Assembly: GCF_000717025.1 (NCBI RefSeq)
Contig: NZ_JNXG01000009.1
Location: forward strand, 186,001 to 250,000
From: Streptomyces atroolivaceus
GTDB lineage: Bacteria > Actinomycetota > Actinomycetes > Streptomycetales > Streptomycetaceae
Length of the DNA stretch: 64,000 bases
Direction of reading: 5' to 3'
Position numbers and translations under genes: made by a program. The notes beneath the pieces are model-generated. The model was given only the letters and a program-made list of their open reading frames with translations, had not been told where the DNA came from and made no database searches. This document shows, piece after piece, positions 1-8,271 of the stretch (positions are counted from its first letter, which is position 1; every line of letters begins with the position of its first letter).

Positions 1-95
1 GGCACTCGGTGGTCTTCGACGAGGCCGAGAACCGGATGCACACGATCAAGGCGGTGCTCGTCGCCACGCTGGCGGGCGGCGCGCAGAGCGCATGA
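1..95 (+). CDS. C-terminal fragment of an unknown protein
   Basis: Reading frame 3 is open from the window edge to a TGA at 93-95 and encodes the last 30 residues of a protein (…[18 protein letters not shown]…). The start lies outside the window. The composition is a normal Streptomyces coding pattern, but the fragment is too short for me to assign a family. It runs in the same direction as the permease that follows about 270 bases later. Confidence 0.5.
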   Translation, partial: HSVVFDEAENRMHTIKAVLVATLAGGAQSA

Positions 96-124
96 ACATG
101 CACCCGATTGGGTGAACATGCGTA

Positions 125-149
125 CAAGTGGCTACGATGGTGCCACTTG
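125..149. promoter_or_regulatory. Perfect 8-bp inverted repeat upstream of the permease
   Basis: CAAGTGGC at 125-132 is repeated inverted as GCCACTTG at 142-149, with a 9-base spacer. A direct repeat TGAACATGC lies just upstream (93-101 and 113-121, exactly 20 bases apart, so on the same helix face). There is no T-run, so an operator is more likely than a terminator; it could also be a weak terminator of the upstream gene. Function is inferred only. Confidence 0.3.
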
Positions 150-190
150 GTGGGGTTCGGGCTCGCACGTCCGGACCCCTTTTCATGTGC

Positions 191-300
191 CCGGCCCGGA
201 GCGGTCCGCAGTGGTCCGGAGCGGTCCGCAGTGGCCCGCAGTGGTCCGAAGCGGCCCGGAGCCGTCCGAAGCGGCCCGTCGTGGTCCGGAGCGCATGCCC
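191..300. repeat. Degenerate 10-bp tandem repeat array
   Basis: About ten consecutive decamers fit the consensus GYGGYCCGNA (for example GCGGTCCGCA at 201-210, GTGGTCCGGA at 211-220, GCGGTCCGCA at 221-230 and GTGGTCCGGA at 281-290). The phase is strictly 10 bases, close to one helical turn, throughout the array. It sits between the upstream gene and the ATG of the amino-acid permease, in what should be its promoter or 5' leader. Variation is mostly transitions at two positions. This is not a CRISPR, because there are no spacers. Confidence 0.8.
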
Positions 301-361
301 AGGTGCGAGTCTCCCCACAGGCTCAGTCCTCCGCACCACCAGAGAAGAGACCCCGCCCCCC

Positions 362-1840
362 ATGAGTTCCGCCTCCCCCACCTCACCAAGCCCCTCGCGC
401 AGCACCCGGGCGCGCATCAAGAGCCCCGCCCTGCTGCTCGCCGAGTCCGGAGCCGACCTGGAAGGGCACGGTCTGCGGCGCACCATGGGGCTGTTCCAGC
501 TCGTGTGCTTCGGGGTGGGGGCGATCGTCGGCACCGGGATCTTCGTCGGGCTGTCCGACAGCGTTGCCGAGGCGGGTCCCGCCGTGGTGGTCTCGTTCGT
601 GCTCGCGGCCGTCACCTGCATCTTCACCGCCTTCTCCTTCGCCGAGCTGGGAGGGGCCATCCCGGTCTCCGGCAGCTCGTACTCCTTCGCCTACGCCACG
701 CTCGGGGAGCGGGTCGCGTTCCTCGTCGGCTGGTGCCTGCTGCTGGAGTACGGCGTCTCGGTCTCGGCCGTCGCGGTGGGGTGGAGCCAGTACGTCAACG
801 AACTGCTGAACAGCCTCATCGGCTGGGATCTGCCGGCAGCGCTCTCCTCCGGGCCCGGCGACGGCGGCGTGATCAATCTGCCGGCGGTCGTCGTGGTCAT
901 GATGGCGGCCACCCTGCTGGTGCGTGGCATCAGGGAGAGTGCGGGAGCCACGGCGGCGATGGCGGTGCTGAAGATCGGCATCCTCATCGCGTTCTGTGCG
1001 ATCGCCTTCACCGCGTTCGAGGACGGACACCTGTCGCCCTTCGCCCCTCACGGCATGGCGGGTGTCACCGCCGGTGCGTCGGTGGCGTTCTTCTCGTACA
1101 TCGGTTTCGATGCCATCACCACCGCGGGCGAAGAGGTCAAGAACCCCCGCCGGAACATCCCGATCGCGATCATGATCTGCATCGGCGTGGTCACGCTGCT
1201 CTACTGCGCGGTCGCCCTCGGTGCCATCGGGGCGCTGGGCGCGGACGCCGTGGGTGACAAGCCGGCCGCGCTCTCGCTGGTCGTCGACAAGGTCACCGAA
1301 TCGAGCGTGGGCGGAGGGATCATCGCCTTCGGCGCGGTCGTCGCCATCGCGTCCGTCGTCCTCGCGGTGATGTACGGCCAGACCCGGATCCTGATGTCGA
1401 TGTCCCGCGACGGGCTGATCCCCCGGGTCTTCGAACGGGTGTCACCCAAGACGCACACGCCGGTCGCCAACACGTGGATCGTGGCCCTCGTCTTCGCCGT
1501 CCCGGCCGCGTTCTCGTCCCTCGACGTCGTCGTGAACCTGACGACCATCGGCACGCTCGCCACCATGGCGGTGGTCAACGTCGCCGTCATCGCGCTGCGT
1601 CGCCGCAACCCGGAACTGAAGCGTTCCTTCCGGGTGCCGCTCTACCCGGTCAGCCCGGTTCTGGGGGTCGGGTTCTGTCTGTACCTGATGTACGGGACGG
1701 GGTGGACGACCTGGGTGCAGTTCTCGGTGTTCCTGGTGGTGGGTGCCCTGGTGTACGCGGGATACAGCCGCAGCCGGTCCCGGCTCGTCAGCCCCGGGGC
1801 GCCGCAGGACCGGGCGGCACCGGGCCCGACCGGAGGGTGA
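362..1840 (+). CDS. APC-superfamily amino acid permease
   Basis: Integral membrane transporter of 492 residues, the usual length for the YfnA/CAT branch of the amino acid-polyamine-organocation family. The diagnostic glycine-rich first transmembrane segment is present near residues 45-60 (GVGAIVGTGIFVG), followed by about eleven more hydrophobic segments. The conserved loop after TM6-7 is also visible (SYIGFDAITTAGEEVKNPRRNIP). The ATG at 362 is chosen because the sequence upstream is the decamer array translated; an earlier in-frame start would make a repeat-derived Arg/Pro-rich extension. The 3' end overlaps the convergent ATPase gene by 53 bases. Substrate is not determinable; a cationic or neutral amino acid is likely. 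Confidence 0.9.
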   Translation: MSSASPTSPSPSRSTRARIKSPALLLAESGADLEGHGLRRTMGLFQLVCFGVGAIVGTGIFVGLSDSVAEAGPAVVVSFVLAAVTCIFTAFSFAELGGAIPVSGSSYSFAYATLGERVAFLVGWCLLLEYGVSVSAVAVGWSQYVNELLNSLIGWDLPAALSSGPGDGGVINLPAVVVVMMAATLLVRGIRESAGATAAMAVLKIGILIAFCAIAFTAFEDGHLSPFAPHGMAGVTAGASVAFFSYIGFDAITTAGEEVKNPRRNIPIAIMICIGVVTLLYCAVALGAIGALGADAVGDKPAALSLVVDKVTESSVGGGIIAFGAVVAIASVVLAVMYGQTRILMSMSRDGLIPRVFERVSPKTHTPVANTWIVALVFAVPAAFSSLDVVVNLTTIGTLATMAVVNVAVIALRRRNPELKRSFRVPLYPVSPVLGVGFCLYLMYGTGWTTWVQFSVFLVVGALVYAGYSRSRSRLVSPGAPQDRAAPGPTGG

Positions 1841-2420
1841 ACCAGACCGCCTTGCCGTGCTCGGTGGGGCGGTGACCGCAGGCGGAGCTCAGGGCGCGGA
1901 TCAGGAGCAGCCCCCGGCCGTGTTCCTGCCAGGGGTCCGGCGCACTGCCGGGCAGCAGACGGGAGAGGTCCCCGGGGGGACCCGGGTCGTGGTCGTGGAC
2001 CTCCACCTGGCAGCCGGTCGCCAGAAGCTCGACCACCAGCTCGATGGGCCCCGAGCCGTCGGTGTGCTCCACCGCGTTGGCGACCAGTTCGGCGGTCAGC
2101 AGCTCGGCGGTGTCGCTGTCCGCGGGCGCGTCGAGCTCGGCCAGCGCCGTACGGATGAGGGCGCGGGCGATCGGCACGGCGGCCGTGGAGTGCGGCAGGG
2201 CCATGCGCCAGGAGGAGGGCGGGGGCTCGGGGACGTCGGGTGGCAAGGAGGGGGGTTTCCGTTCGGGAGCGGGACTTCCGGCAGGGGACCTTCGTCCCGG
2301 GCGGTCGCGTCCGGGGCCGCGCCCTCCGTCGCCGGAGGGAACGGGTTCTGTACCAGGACTTCCTGCGCTCAACCATACGAAGCGCGACGCCGCAGACATA
2401 GAGCCGGTCGACCGGCACAA
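1788..2420 (-). CDS. Anti-sigma-factor-type ATP-binding protein (HATPase_c)
   Basis: Protein of 210 residues with a proline-rich, low-complexity N-terminus (about residues 20-70) followed by an RsbW/SpoIIAB-like GHKL ATPase fold. The N-box is ELVANAVEHT (about residue 110), the next motif is EVHDHDPGPP, and the G2-like box is HGRGLLLIRALS. Such single-domain ATPases are abundant in Streptomyces and typically act as anti-sigma or regulatory switch proteins. The start is uncertain: TTG at 2420 has a GAAGG ribosome-binding sequence 6 bases upstream, while an ATG at 2399 has none. The gene overlaps the end of the convergent permease gene by 53 bases. Partner sigma factor is not visible in the window. 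Confidence 0.8.
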   Translation of the reverse strand: MCRSTGSMSAASRFVWLSAGSPGTEPVPSGDGGRGPGRDRPGRRSPAGSPAPERKPPSLPPDVPEPPPSSWRMALPHSTAAVPIARALIRTALAELDAPADSDTAELLTAELVANAVEHTDGSGPIELVVELLATGCQVEVHDHDPGPPGDLSRLLPGSAPDPWQEHGRGLLLIRALSSACGHRPTEHGKAVWFTLRSGPVPPGPAAPRG

Positions 2421-2537
2421 AAGGGACCTTCGCCACAGTGGCGACGCCGCTCCGCCGCGAGCTGGTGACGGAGGTCACGGACGGGCGAGGGCATCGAAGC
2501 CCGCCGCCCCTCCGGACGGCCGCACCGGCTCCCGCGC

Positions 2538-2996
2538 TCACGCCGGGCTGAGCGTCAGACACTCGTGGCAGCGGCACGGCGTGGGATGCGGTCCGGCCCA
2601 CGAGGTGGTGCGGTACCCGACCGACAGCCGGCCGAGGAGGGCCGCGAGCTCCTCGGCGTCCTGACGGCTCATCCAGCAGCCGCCCGCGCCCGCCTCCTCG
2701 CACAGCCTCAGCACGGTCGGACTGTGTACCGGCACGGCCCGGAAGGTGTGCAGATTGCGGGTCGACATGTCGGTGGTGATGTACGTGCCGGTATGGCGCC
2801 CGCGCCCGATCGTGGTCAGCTGTTCGTGGGCCACCCCCGCGTAGGTACCGATCACGTACACCTTGGAGCCGCCCCGGTGGGACTTGGTGCCGGGCCGCAG
2901 CTCCTGGCCGCCCTCCCCGTAGCGCCGCCATCGCACCACGTTCGCGGCTGTCAGCCACGCCTGCCCGGCCGGTGTCCCGCCTGCCGGGGCCGTCAC
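2538..2996 (-). CDS. Small conserved-looking hypothetical protein
   Basis: Protein of 152 residues that I do not recognise. It begins at a GTG whose GTGA overlaps the TGA of the acetyltransferase gene upstream, so it is translationally coupled to it. The sequence is mixed polar with an aromatic region (about residues 30-75), an acidic/leucine helix around residue 110, and a cysteine-rich C-terminus containing PCRCHECLTL, where three close cysteines and a histidine could bind a metal. No signal peptide or membrane segment is visible. Coupling to a GNAT enzyme suggests a shared substrate or regulation, but that is inference. Confidence 0.65.
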   Translation of the reverse strand: MTAPAGGTPAGQAWLTAANVVRWRRYGEGGQELRPGTKSHRGGSKVYVIGTYAGVAHEQLTTIGRGRHTGTYITTDMSTRNLHTFRAVPVHSPTVLRLCEEAGAGGCWMSRQDAEELAALLGRLSVGYRTTSWAGPHPTPCRCHECLTLSPA

Positions 2997-3814
2997 TGCG
3001 GCTCCGCGGTGATCAGCAGACGGTCGGAGACGGCTTCGTATCCGATGCGCAGGTACACGCCGTTGCTCGTCGGATTCGCGAGGTCCGTGAAGAGCAGCAC
3101 CTCCCGGGCGCCCGCCTCCCGTGCCGTGCGGCTGACCTCCGCCGTCACCGCCGCCGCGTAACCCCGGCCCCGGTGCTCCGGTGGCGTGTAGACGGCCGTC
3201 ACCCGCACCGTGCCCGCGATCCTGCGTGAGACGCCTGCCATCGCCACAGGCTCTCCGCCCGCCTCCCAGAGGGTCCATCCGCCGTAGGCCACACGTTCGT
3301 CCACGATCCGTTCCGCCTGGTCGCCGGAGAGGCGGGTCTGCTCGCCGAACGCCGTGAGCCATGCGACGAGCAGTGCCCGGTCGGCCGGGGTCGCGGTCCG
3401 GGGCCCGCCGGCGGGGGCAGGGGAGGGCGGTACCGGCGTTCCCAGCCTGTACAGCCGGTGCTCCTCGTCGACGCGGTGGCGTGGCCAGCGGGAGGCCAGG
3501 ACCTCAGCGGTGTCGCGGTCGGCGTTGATGCCGGGCAGCGGCAGGGCGTCCGCCGGCGCGGATACCGCGTCGGGCGCGGCCGTGCCCAGGATCGGCACGA
3601 ACGGCGGTGTGCGCACGAGCGCTCCCGCGACCTCACCGTCAGCCCCGCGCCACCAGCCCAGCACCGGTGGCTCCGCCCCGAATGCGTGCGGCCCGCTCTC
3701 CCGCAGGGTCCCGGCGACGGTCAGCAGCAGGGTGTTCTCGGCGGGCCGGGCGGCCAAGGACGCGCCGGCGGCGTCCAGGAAGGCGTCGACGTCATCGGTG
3801 AAGGTCCAGGTCAT
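2993..3814 (-). CDS. GNAT-family N-acetyltransferase
   Basis: Protein of 273 residues. The N-terminal half (to about 140) is a divergent domain. The C-terminal half carries a GNAT acetyl-CoA site, V-Y-T-P-P-E-H-R-G-R-G-Y-A-A-A-V near residues 210-225 (the Q/R-x-x-G-x-G/A signature), followed by the β5 strand (REVLLFTDLANPTSNGVYLRIGY) typical of FR47-like enzymes. Substrate unknown. The first gene of a two-gene operon whose second gene overlaps its stop. The ATG at 3814 begins MTWTFTDDV and gives the expected length. Confidence 0.88.
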   Translation of the reverse strand: MTWTFTDDVDAFLDAAGASLAARPAENTLLLTVAGTLRESGPHAFGAEPPVLGWWRGADGEVAGALVRTPPFVPILGTAAPDAVSAPADALPLPGINADRDTAEVLASRWPRHRVDEEHRLYRLGTPVPPSPAPAGGPRTATPADRALLVAWLTAFGEQTRLSGDQAERIVDERVAYGGWTLWEAGGEPVAMAGVSRRIAGTVRVTAVYTPPEHRGRGYAAAVTAEVSRTAREAGAREVLLFTDLANPTSNGVYLRIGYEAVSDRLLITAEPQ

Positions 3815-4774
3815 GCCTCATCCTGCGGGGTCCCGCACCCCGGGGTCACCCCGATTCCACAGGCCGGCCAGGGACTTTCTGGACGAACCGGGCTCCGGGC
3901 GATGGTAAGGCGGCCCGGACACCTCCGACGAGCGGCGTCCGGCCAGTCACCCGGCGGCGGTTCCCGGCAGCCCCGGTCCCGCGTACGGAGCTGCGGTCAG
4001 GAGCCCTGGGAACGGAGGGTGACACGGAAGGTTGTAGTCACGATGCCGGACGGGTGGCCCGCTTGTTCGGCCAGAGTTCCTGGGCTGCCTGGCGTCGGAA
4101 GTCCAGGAGGGTCCGGCCACTGGTGACGGCCCACAGGGCTGCCAGTGCGACTCCGGGGACTGTCGCCGGTACGAGAAGGGCCGTCCGCAACGACATGGGT
4201 GCCGGGTCCGCCGTGACGCGCGCGTGCGCAGGGGCTTCTCCTGGACGATGATCCAGACCGGTGACTGGTCGAATACGTTCGTGCCCAGGTAGCGGCGGCC
4301 GCGCTCCCGAGTGAGGCTGAAGGCGTGGACCCGGGTTCCGTGGCACGCGAGGAGGCGACGGAGATGCAGGGCGCGCTGCCTCCGCACCCCGTGAAGAGGT
4401 CCCCCGAGGGCGACGGCTTCACGGTGTGTCCCGACGCGCACGGCCCTCTGCGCGTCACCGGAGACGTCGCCGGGCACGTCCGCGGAATGGCCGACGAGGT
4501 GCCGGACGAACCGCTCCATCTGTCCCTGGGCGCGGACCGGGTGCTCCGGAGGGGACGGGAAGCCGAGGTGGCCGCCCCGGAAAAGCCCCACGTCATGCCG
4601 TGTGGCCGAGGGCGAACAGGGCAGACGCCGTTCTGTGACCACAGCGGGACAGGAGCCGTCCATCACCGACGCGGACCGGAACCAGCGGACCGGCCGACGC
4701 GCGGCGCGCCGGACGGGTGAACCGGGCCGGGGGATATATCTGTATTCGGTGCCCTTTGATCCGGACCGCCCGTC
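3815..4774. other. Gene-poor region with traces of decayed genes
   Basis: About 960 bases without a convincing intact gene. On the minus strand a 52-residue frame (4038-4196) starting MSLRTALLVPATVPGVALAA looks like a membrane-anchored fragment. A different minus frame nearby (around 4240-4300) reads plausibly as protein (RYLGTNVFDQSPVWIIVQ), as if one gene had been broken by frameshifts. On the plus strand lies a CDGSH-like trace (separate entry). An unusually AT-rich patch at 4733-4747 (GATATATCTGTATTC) just before the Mrp operon is a promoter candidate for mrpA. Confidence 0.5.
4364..4720 (+). pseudogene. Possible degenerate CDGSH iron-sulfur protein
   Basis: An open frame of 118 codons starting with ATG at 4364. 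Two stretches resemble the small actinomycete CDGSH iron-binding proteins: an N-terminal part similar to the usual 'GPL-V-G-V' strand (HGPLRVTGDV), and a C-terminal GQTPFCDHSG that matches the P-[FY]-C-D-x-S core. The paired C-x-C upstream is reduced to a single cysteine at the wrong spacing, and the middle is atypical. I read this as a decayed or highly diverged member; it may not be expressed. Confidence 0.3.
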
Positions 4775-7681
4775 GTGATCGTCCTCATCCTCTGCCATTT
4801 CGCACTCGCCGCGTGCGCGGCGCCGCTGGTGCGACGGTTCGGCAGGTACGCCTTCGTCGTGCTCGCACTGCCCCCCGCGGCCACCACGGTGTGGGCGGTC
4901 ACCGAGTGGAGCGGCGCGGAGGCGGGCCGGGCGGTCACCTGGTCCTGGGAATGGATCGGTACGTACGACGTGTCGATCGCCCTGCGCCTGGACGCGCTCG
5001 CCGAGCTGATGGCGCTGCTCGCGGCAGGGGTGGGCATGCTCGTCCTGCTGTACTGCGCGTCCTACTTCACCGACGACTCGCCACAACTGGCCCCGTTCGC
5101 CGGGAACCTGCTCGCCTTCGCCGGTGCCATGCTCGCCCTCGTCCTCGCGGACGACCTGATCACGCTCTACGTGTTCTGGGAACTGACCACCGTCTTCTCC
5201 TACCTGCTCATCGGGCACGGCAGCGAGCGCAAGAAGAACCGGCGCTCCGCGCTCCAGGCGCTCACGGTCACCACACTGGGCGGCCTCGCCATGCTGGTCG
5301 GCTTCCTGATCCTCGGCGAGGCGGCGGGCACCTACCGGATCTCCGCGATCGTCGCCGATCCACCGGAACCGACCACCGCCGTATCGGTCGCCGTCGTCCT
5401 CGTGCTGTGCGGTGCCCTGTCCAAGTCGGCGATCTGGCCGTTCAGCCTCTGGCTGCCGAACGCCATGGCCGCCCCCACCCCGGTCAGCGCCTACCTGCAC
5501 GCCGCGGCCATGGTCAAGGCCGGTGTCTACCTGGTGGCGCGACTGGCTCCCGCCTTCGCCGACGTCCCCGTCTGGCGGCCGGTCGTCCTGGTGCTGGGGG
5601 GAGCGACCATGCTCCTCGGCGGCTGGCGAGCCCTGCGCCTGAACGACCTGAAGCTCGTCCTCGCCTACGGCACCGTCAGCCAGCTGGGCTTCCTCACCGT
5701 GCTGGCCGGGGCGGGCAACCGGAACGCCGCGCTCGCCGCCGCCGCACTGATCCTGGGGCACGCCCTGTTCAAGGCCGCGCTGTTCCTCGTCATCGGCATC
5801 GTGGACCACGCGGCCGGTACGCGTGATCTGCGCAGACTCTCCGGCCTCGGCCGCACCATGCCGTACGTCTGTACGGTCGCGGTGCTCGCCGCCGCTTCCA
5901 TGGCCGCCCTGCCACCGTTCCTCGGATTCGCAGCCAAGGAGGCCGCCTTCGACGCGCTGCTGCACGGCGACGCGGCCGACCGCTGGGTTCTGGCCGTCAC
6001 CGTCGTCGGCTCGGTGCTGACCGTGGCGTACACCCTCCGCTTCGTATGGGGGGCGTTCGCCCGCAAGCCCGGCCTGGCCGACACCCCGGTGGTCCGACGT
6101 GTGGGCGCCGCTCTCCTGGCGCCGCCCGCCGTGCTGGCCGTCGCCGGGCTCGTGCTCGGCCCCGGTGTCGGATGGACGGACCGTCTGTTCGCCGCCTACG
6201 CCGATGTCTTCCCCGCCCCCGCCCACCCCTACCACCTCGCGCTGTGGCACGGCTTCGGCCTGGTCCTGCTGTTGTCCGCGCTGACGTGGGCGGGTGGCAC
6301 CGTGCTCTTCGCCGGCCGTACGGCGGTCATCCGGATCTCCCGGCGCGTCGCCTGGCCGACCGCGGACAACGTCTTCGGACACCTCCTGCTCGGCCTGGAA
6401 AGGGTCGCCCTGCAGATCACCGGATTCGTCCAGCGCGGCTCCCTCTCCGGTTACCTGGCCATCACCATGGCGGTGATGCTCGCCGGGCAGCTGGCGGTCC
6501 TCGCCACGGACCGGCCCTGGGAGGGAGCGGTCGCCCCCCGGGTGTGGGACGCCCCGCTCCAGGGCGCGGTGGCCGTGCTGACCTGTGCGGCCGCGCTCTC
6601 CTGTCTGACCGTCAGCCGCCGGATGAAGGCCGTCGTCCTGGCCGGGCTCACCGGATACGGGGCGGCGTTGCTCTTCGTCGTGCAGGGCGCACCCGACCTG
6701 GCGCTCACCCAGTTCTGCGTCGAGACCGTCTCGATGATCGTGTTCGTCCTGGTCCTGCGCCGGCTGCCGGTGCGCTTCGAGGAGTCCATCGGCACATGGC
6801 GGCGGGCCCTGCGCATCCCGGTGGCGCTGGTCGCCGCGGCGACGGTCGGCGTGGCCGTCTGGGTGGCGGGCGCCGCTCGCGTCGCCGAGCCCGCGGGCGC
6901 GGCGATGGTCGAGGAGGTCGCCCATCACGGTCTCAAGGACGTCGTGGCCACCATCCTCGTCGACCTGAGGGCGTGGGACACGATGGGGGAGTCCGCCGTC
7001 CTGGCGGCGGCGGCGATCGGGGTGACCAGCCTCATCTATCTGCACCGCCGTGGCGAGACGTCCATGAACAGGGAGGAGCTGCGGGGGGAGACCGCCTGGG
7101 CCATGTCGGGCCGACGGCTCACCGGTCTCCCGCACGGCGACGACACGGCGCCCGAACGCAGCTGGCTGGCCGCCGGATCCACGCTCGCGCCCGAGCACCG
7201 CTCCATCGTCTTCGAGGTGGTGGCCCGGCTGCTCTTCCATCCCATCCTGGTGCTCTCCCTGTACCTGCTGTTCTGCGCGGAGAACATGCCGGGAGGCGGC
7301 TTCGTCGCCGGGCTCGTGGCGGGGCTGGGTCTCATCACCCGCTACCTTGCGGGCGGCCGGTTCGAGCTCGCGGAGGCGGCGCCGCTGCAGCCCGGGCTCT
7401 TCACCGGCCTCGGACTGTTCGTCTCCACCGGCGTCGCCCTGGGCGGCCTCGCGGAGGGGACGGTGCTGCACGCCTGGACCTACCACGGGCATCTGCCCGT
7501 GTTCGGTGACTACCACCTGAGCACCTCGGTCCTCTTCGACTTCGGTGTCTATCTGCTTGTTCTCGGCGTGGTCCTGGACATCGTGCGGGCGCTGGGCGCC
7601 AAGGTCGACCGGCAGATCGAACGGGCGGCAGGCGCGCTCGCCCCCGCGACGGACTCCGGGACGGGGGAGCCGAACCGATGA
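4775..7681 (+). CDS. mrpA: Mrp Na+/H+ antiporter subunit A, fused with subunit B
   Basis: Large membrane subunit (968 residues) of the multi-subunit Mrp cation/proton antiporter, homologous to complex I NuoL. Residues about 95-420 form the proton-channel core (FWELTTVFSYLLIGHGSERKKN, then AIWPFSLWLPNAMAAPTPVSAYLHAAAMVKAG). A DUF4040/MbhD-like segment lies near 630-670, an MbhE-like segment near 725-760 (WDTMGESAVLAAAAIG), and a MrpB/MnhB domain at about 805-950 (HRSIVFEVVARLLFHPILVLS…ENMPGGGFVAGL). The B subunit is therefore fused rather than separate, as in the PhaAB arrangement. Start is GTG at 4775; its last base overlaps the ATGA start of mrpC. Confidence 0.95.
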   Translation: MIVLILCHFALAACAAPLVRRFGRYAFVVLALPPAATTVWAVTEWSGAEAGRAVTWSWEWIGTYDVSIALRLDALAELMALLAAGVGMLVLLYCASYFTDDSPQLAPFAGNLLAFAGAMLALVLADDLITLYVFWELTTVFSYLLIGHGSERKKNRRSALQALTVTTLGGLAMLVGFLILGEAAGTYRISAIVADPPEPTTAVSVAVVLVLCGALSKSAIWPFSLWLPNAMAAPTPVSAYLHAAAMVKAGVYLVARLAPAFADVPVWRPVVLVLGGATMLLGGWRALRLNDLKLVLAYGTVSQLGFLTVLAGAGNRNAALAAAALILGHALFKAALFLVIGIVDHAAGTRDLRRLSGLGRTMPYVCTVAVLAAASMAALPPFLGFAAKEAAFDALLHGDAADRWVLAVTVVGSVLTVAYTLRFVWGAFARKPGLADTPVVRRVGAALLAPPAVLAVAGLVLGPGVGWTDRLFAAYADVFPAPAHPYHLALWHGFGLVLLLSALTWAGGTVLFAGRTAVIRISRRVAWPTADNVFGHLLLGLERVALQITGFVQRGSLSGYLAITMAVMLAGQLAVLATDRPWEGAVAPRVWDAPLQGAVAVLTCAAALSCLTVSRRMKAVVLAGLTGYGAALLFVVQGAPDLALTQFCVETVSMIVFVLVLRRLPVRFEESIGTWRRALRIPVALVAAATVGVAVWVAGAARVAEPAGAAMVEEVAHHGLKDVVATILVDLRAWDTMGESAVLAAAAIGVTSLIYLHRRGETSMNREELRGETAWAMSGRRLTGLPHGDDTAPERSWLAAGSTLAPEHRSIVFEVVARLLFHPILVLSLYLLFCAENMPGGGFVAGLVAGLGLITRYLAGGRFELAEAAPLQPGLFTGLGLFVSTGVALGGLAEGTVLHAWTYHGHLPVFGDYHLSTSVLFDFGVYLLVLGVVLDIVRALGAKVDRQIERAAGALAPATDSGTGEPNR

Positions 7682-8271
7682 CCATGAGCCTCTCGCTCCT
7701 CGCCACGGCCGTCGTCCTCTGCGCGGTCGGCGGCATCCTGATGCTCTCCCGGCCGCTGACCCGCATCCTGCTCGGCGCGGTGATCGCGGGCAACGGGATC
7801 AACCTGCTGGTCCTCTCGTCGACCGGCTCGGCAGGGGCGGCACCCCTTCTCTACGGTGTGCCGCTGCGGCGGATCACCGACCCGCTGCCCCAGGCCATCG
7901 CCCTCACCGCCATCGTCATCACTCTCGCCACCACGGCCTTCCTGCTCGCCATGGCCTATCGCAGTTACCAGCTGACCGGCACGGACGAGGTCCACGACGA
8001 CCTGGAGGACCGGCGCATCTTCCTGCGCGCCGAGGTGCTGGGGGAGCGGGCGGAACTCCGGGAGGAGTACCGGGCGGAGCCCGGCCGAAGCAGGAAGGAC
8101 CGCGCCCGCTACCGCCAGGAACACCGGCGGCTGCGGGCCCGGCTCCGAGCCGACCGTGCCCTTCAGGCCCGGGGCCGCGACGCAGGCGGCGATCTGTGGC
8201 ACGACGTGCTGGGAGCCGACCCGGAGGACTACGTGAACGACAAGGACGACGACCGAGGAGCCGCCGGATGA
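7678..8271 (+). CDS. mrpC: Mrp antiporter subunit C with long charged tail
   Basis: NuoK-like membrane subunit. Residues 1-105 contain the three expected transmembrane helices and the MnhC motif (RILLGAVIAGNGINLLVLS … DPLPQAIALTAIVI). The usual family length is about 110-130 residues, but this protein has 197. The extra 90 residues are highly charged and predicted helical (LRAEVLGERAELREEY, RQEHRRLRARLRADR), which would project into the cytoplasm. It overlaps mrpA and mrpD by ATGA. The tail's role is unknown. Confidence 0.93.
   Translation: MTMSLSLLATAVVLCAVGGILMLSRPLTRILLGAVIAGNGINLLVLSSTGSAGAAPLLYGVPLRRITDPLPQAIALTAIVITLATTAFLLAMAYRSYQLTGTDEVHDDLEDRRIFLRAEVLGERAELREEYRAEPGRSRKDRARYRQEHRRLRARLRADRALQARGRDAGGDLWHDVLGADPEDYVNDKDDDRGAAG

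Noticed and set aside
191..300. CRISPR array
   Set aside because: The 10-base units are contiguous with no spacers, and no cas gene is present.
128..361. N-terminal extension of the permease through the decamer array
   Set aside because: The extension would be an Arg/Pro/Ser-rich translation of the tandem repeat with no family match; the ATG at 362 gives the normal length.
3997..4596. 199-codon minus-strand frame in the gene-poor region
   Set aside because: Ser/Arg/Pro/Ala-rich translation with no domain and no ribosome-binding site; looks like a shadow.
3947..7516. 1189-codon open frame on the minus strand
   Set aside because: It is antisense to mrpA, whose families and overlaps are certain; long antisense frames are expected at this GC content and the translation is Gly/Arg/Gln/His-rich without domains.
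7545..8267. Long upstream extension of mrpD in the same frame
   Set aside because: It lies over mrpA and mrpC; the ATG at 8268 in an ATGA overlap gives the correct MrpD N-terminus.
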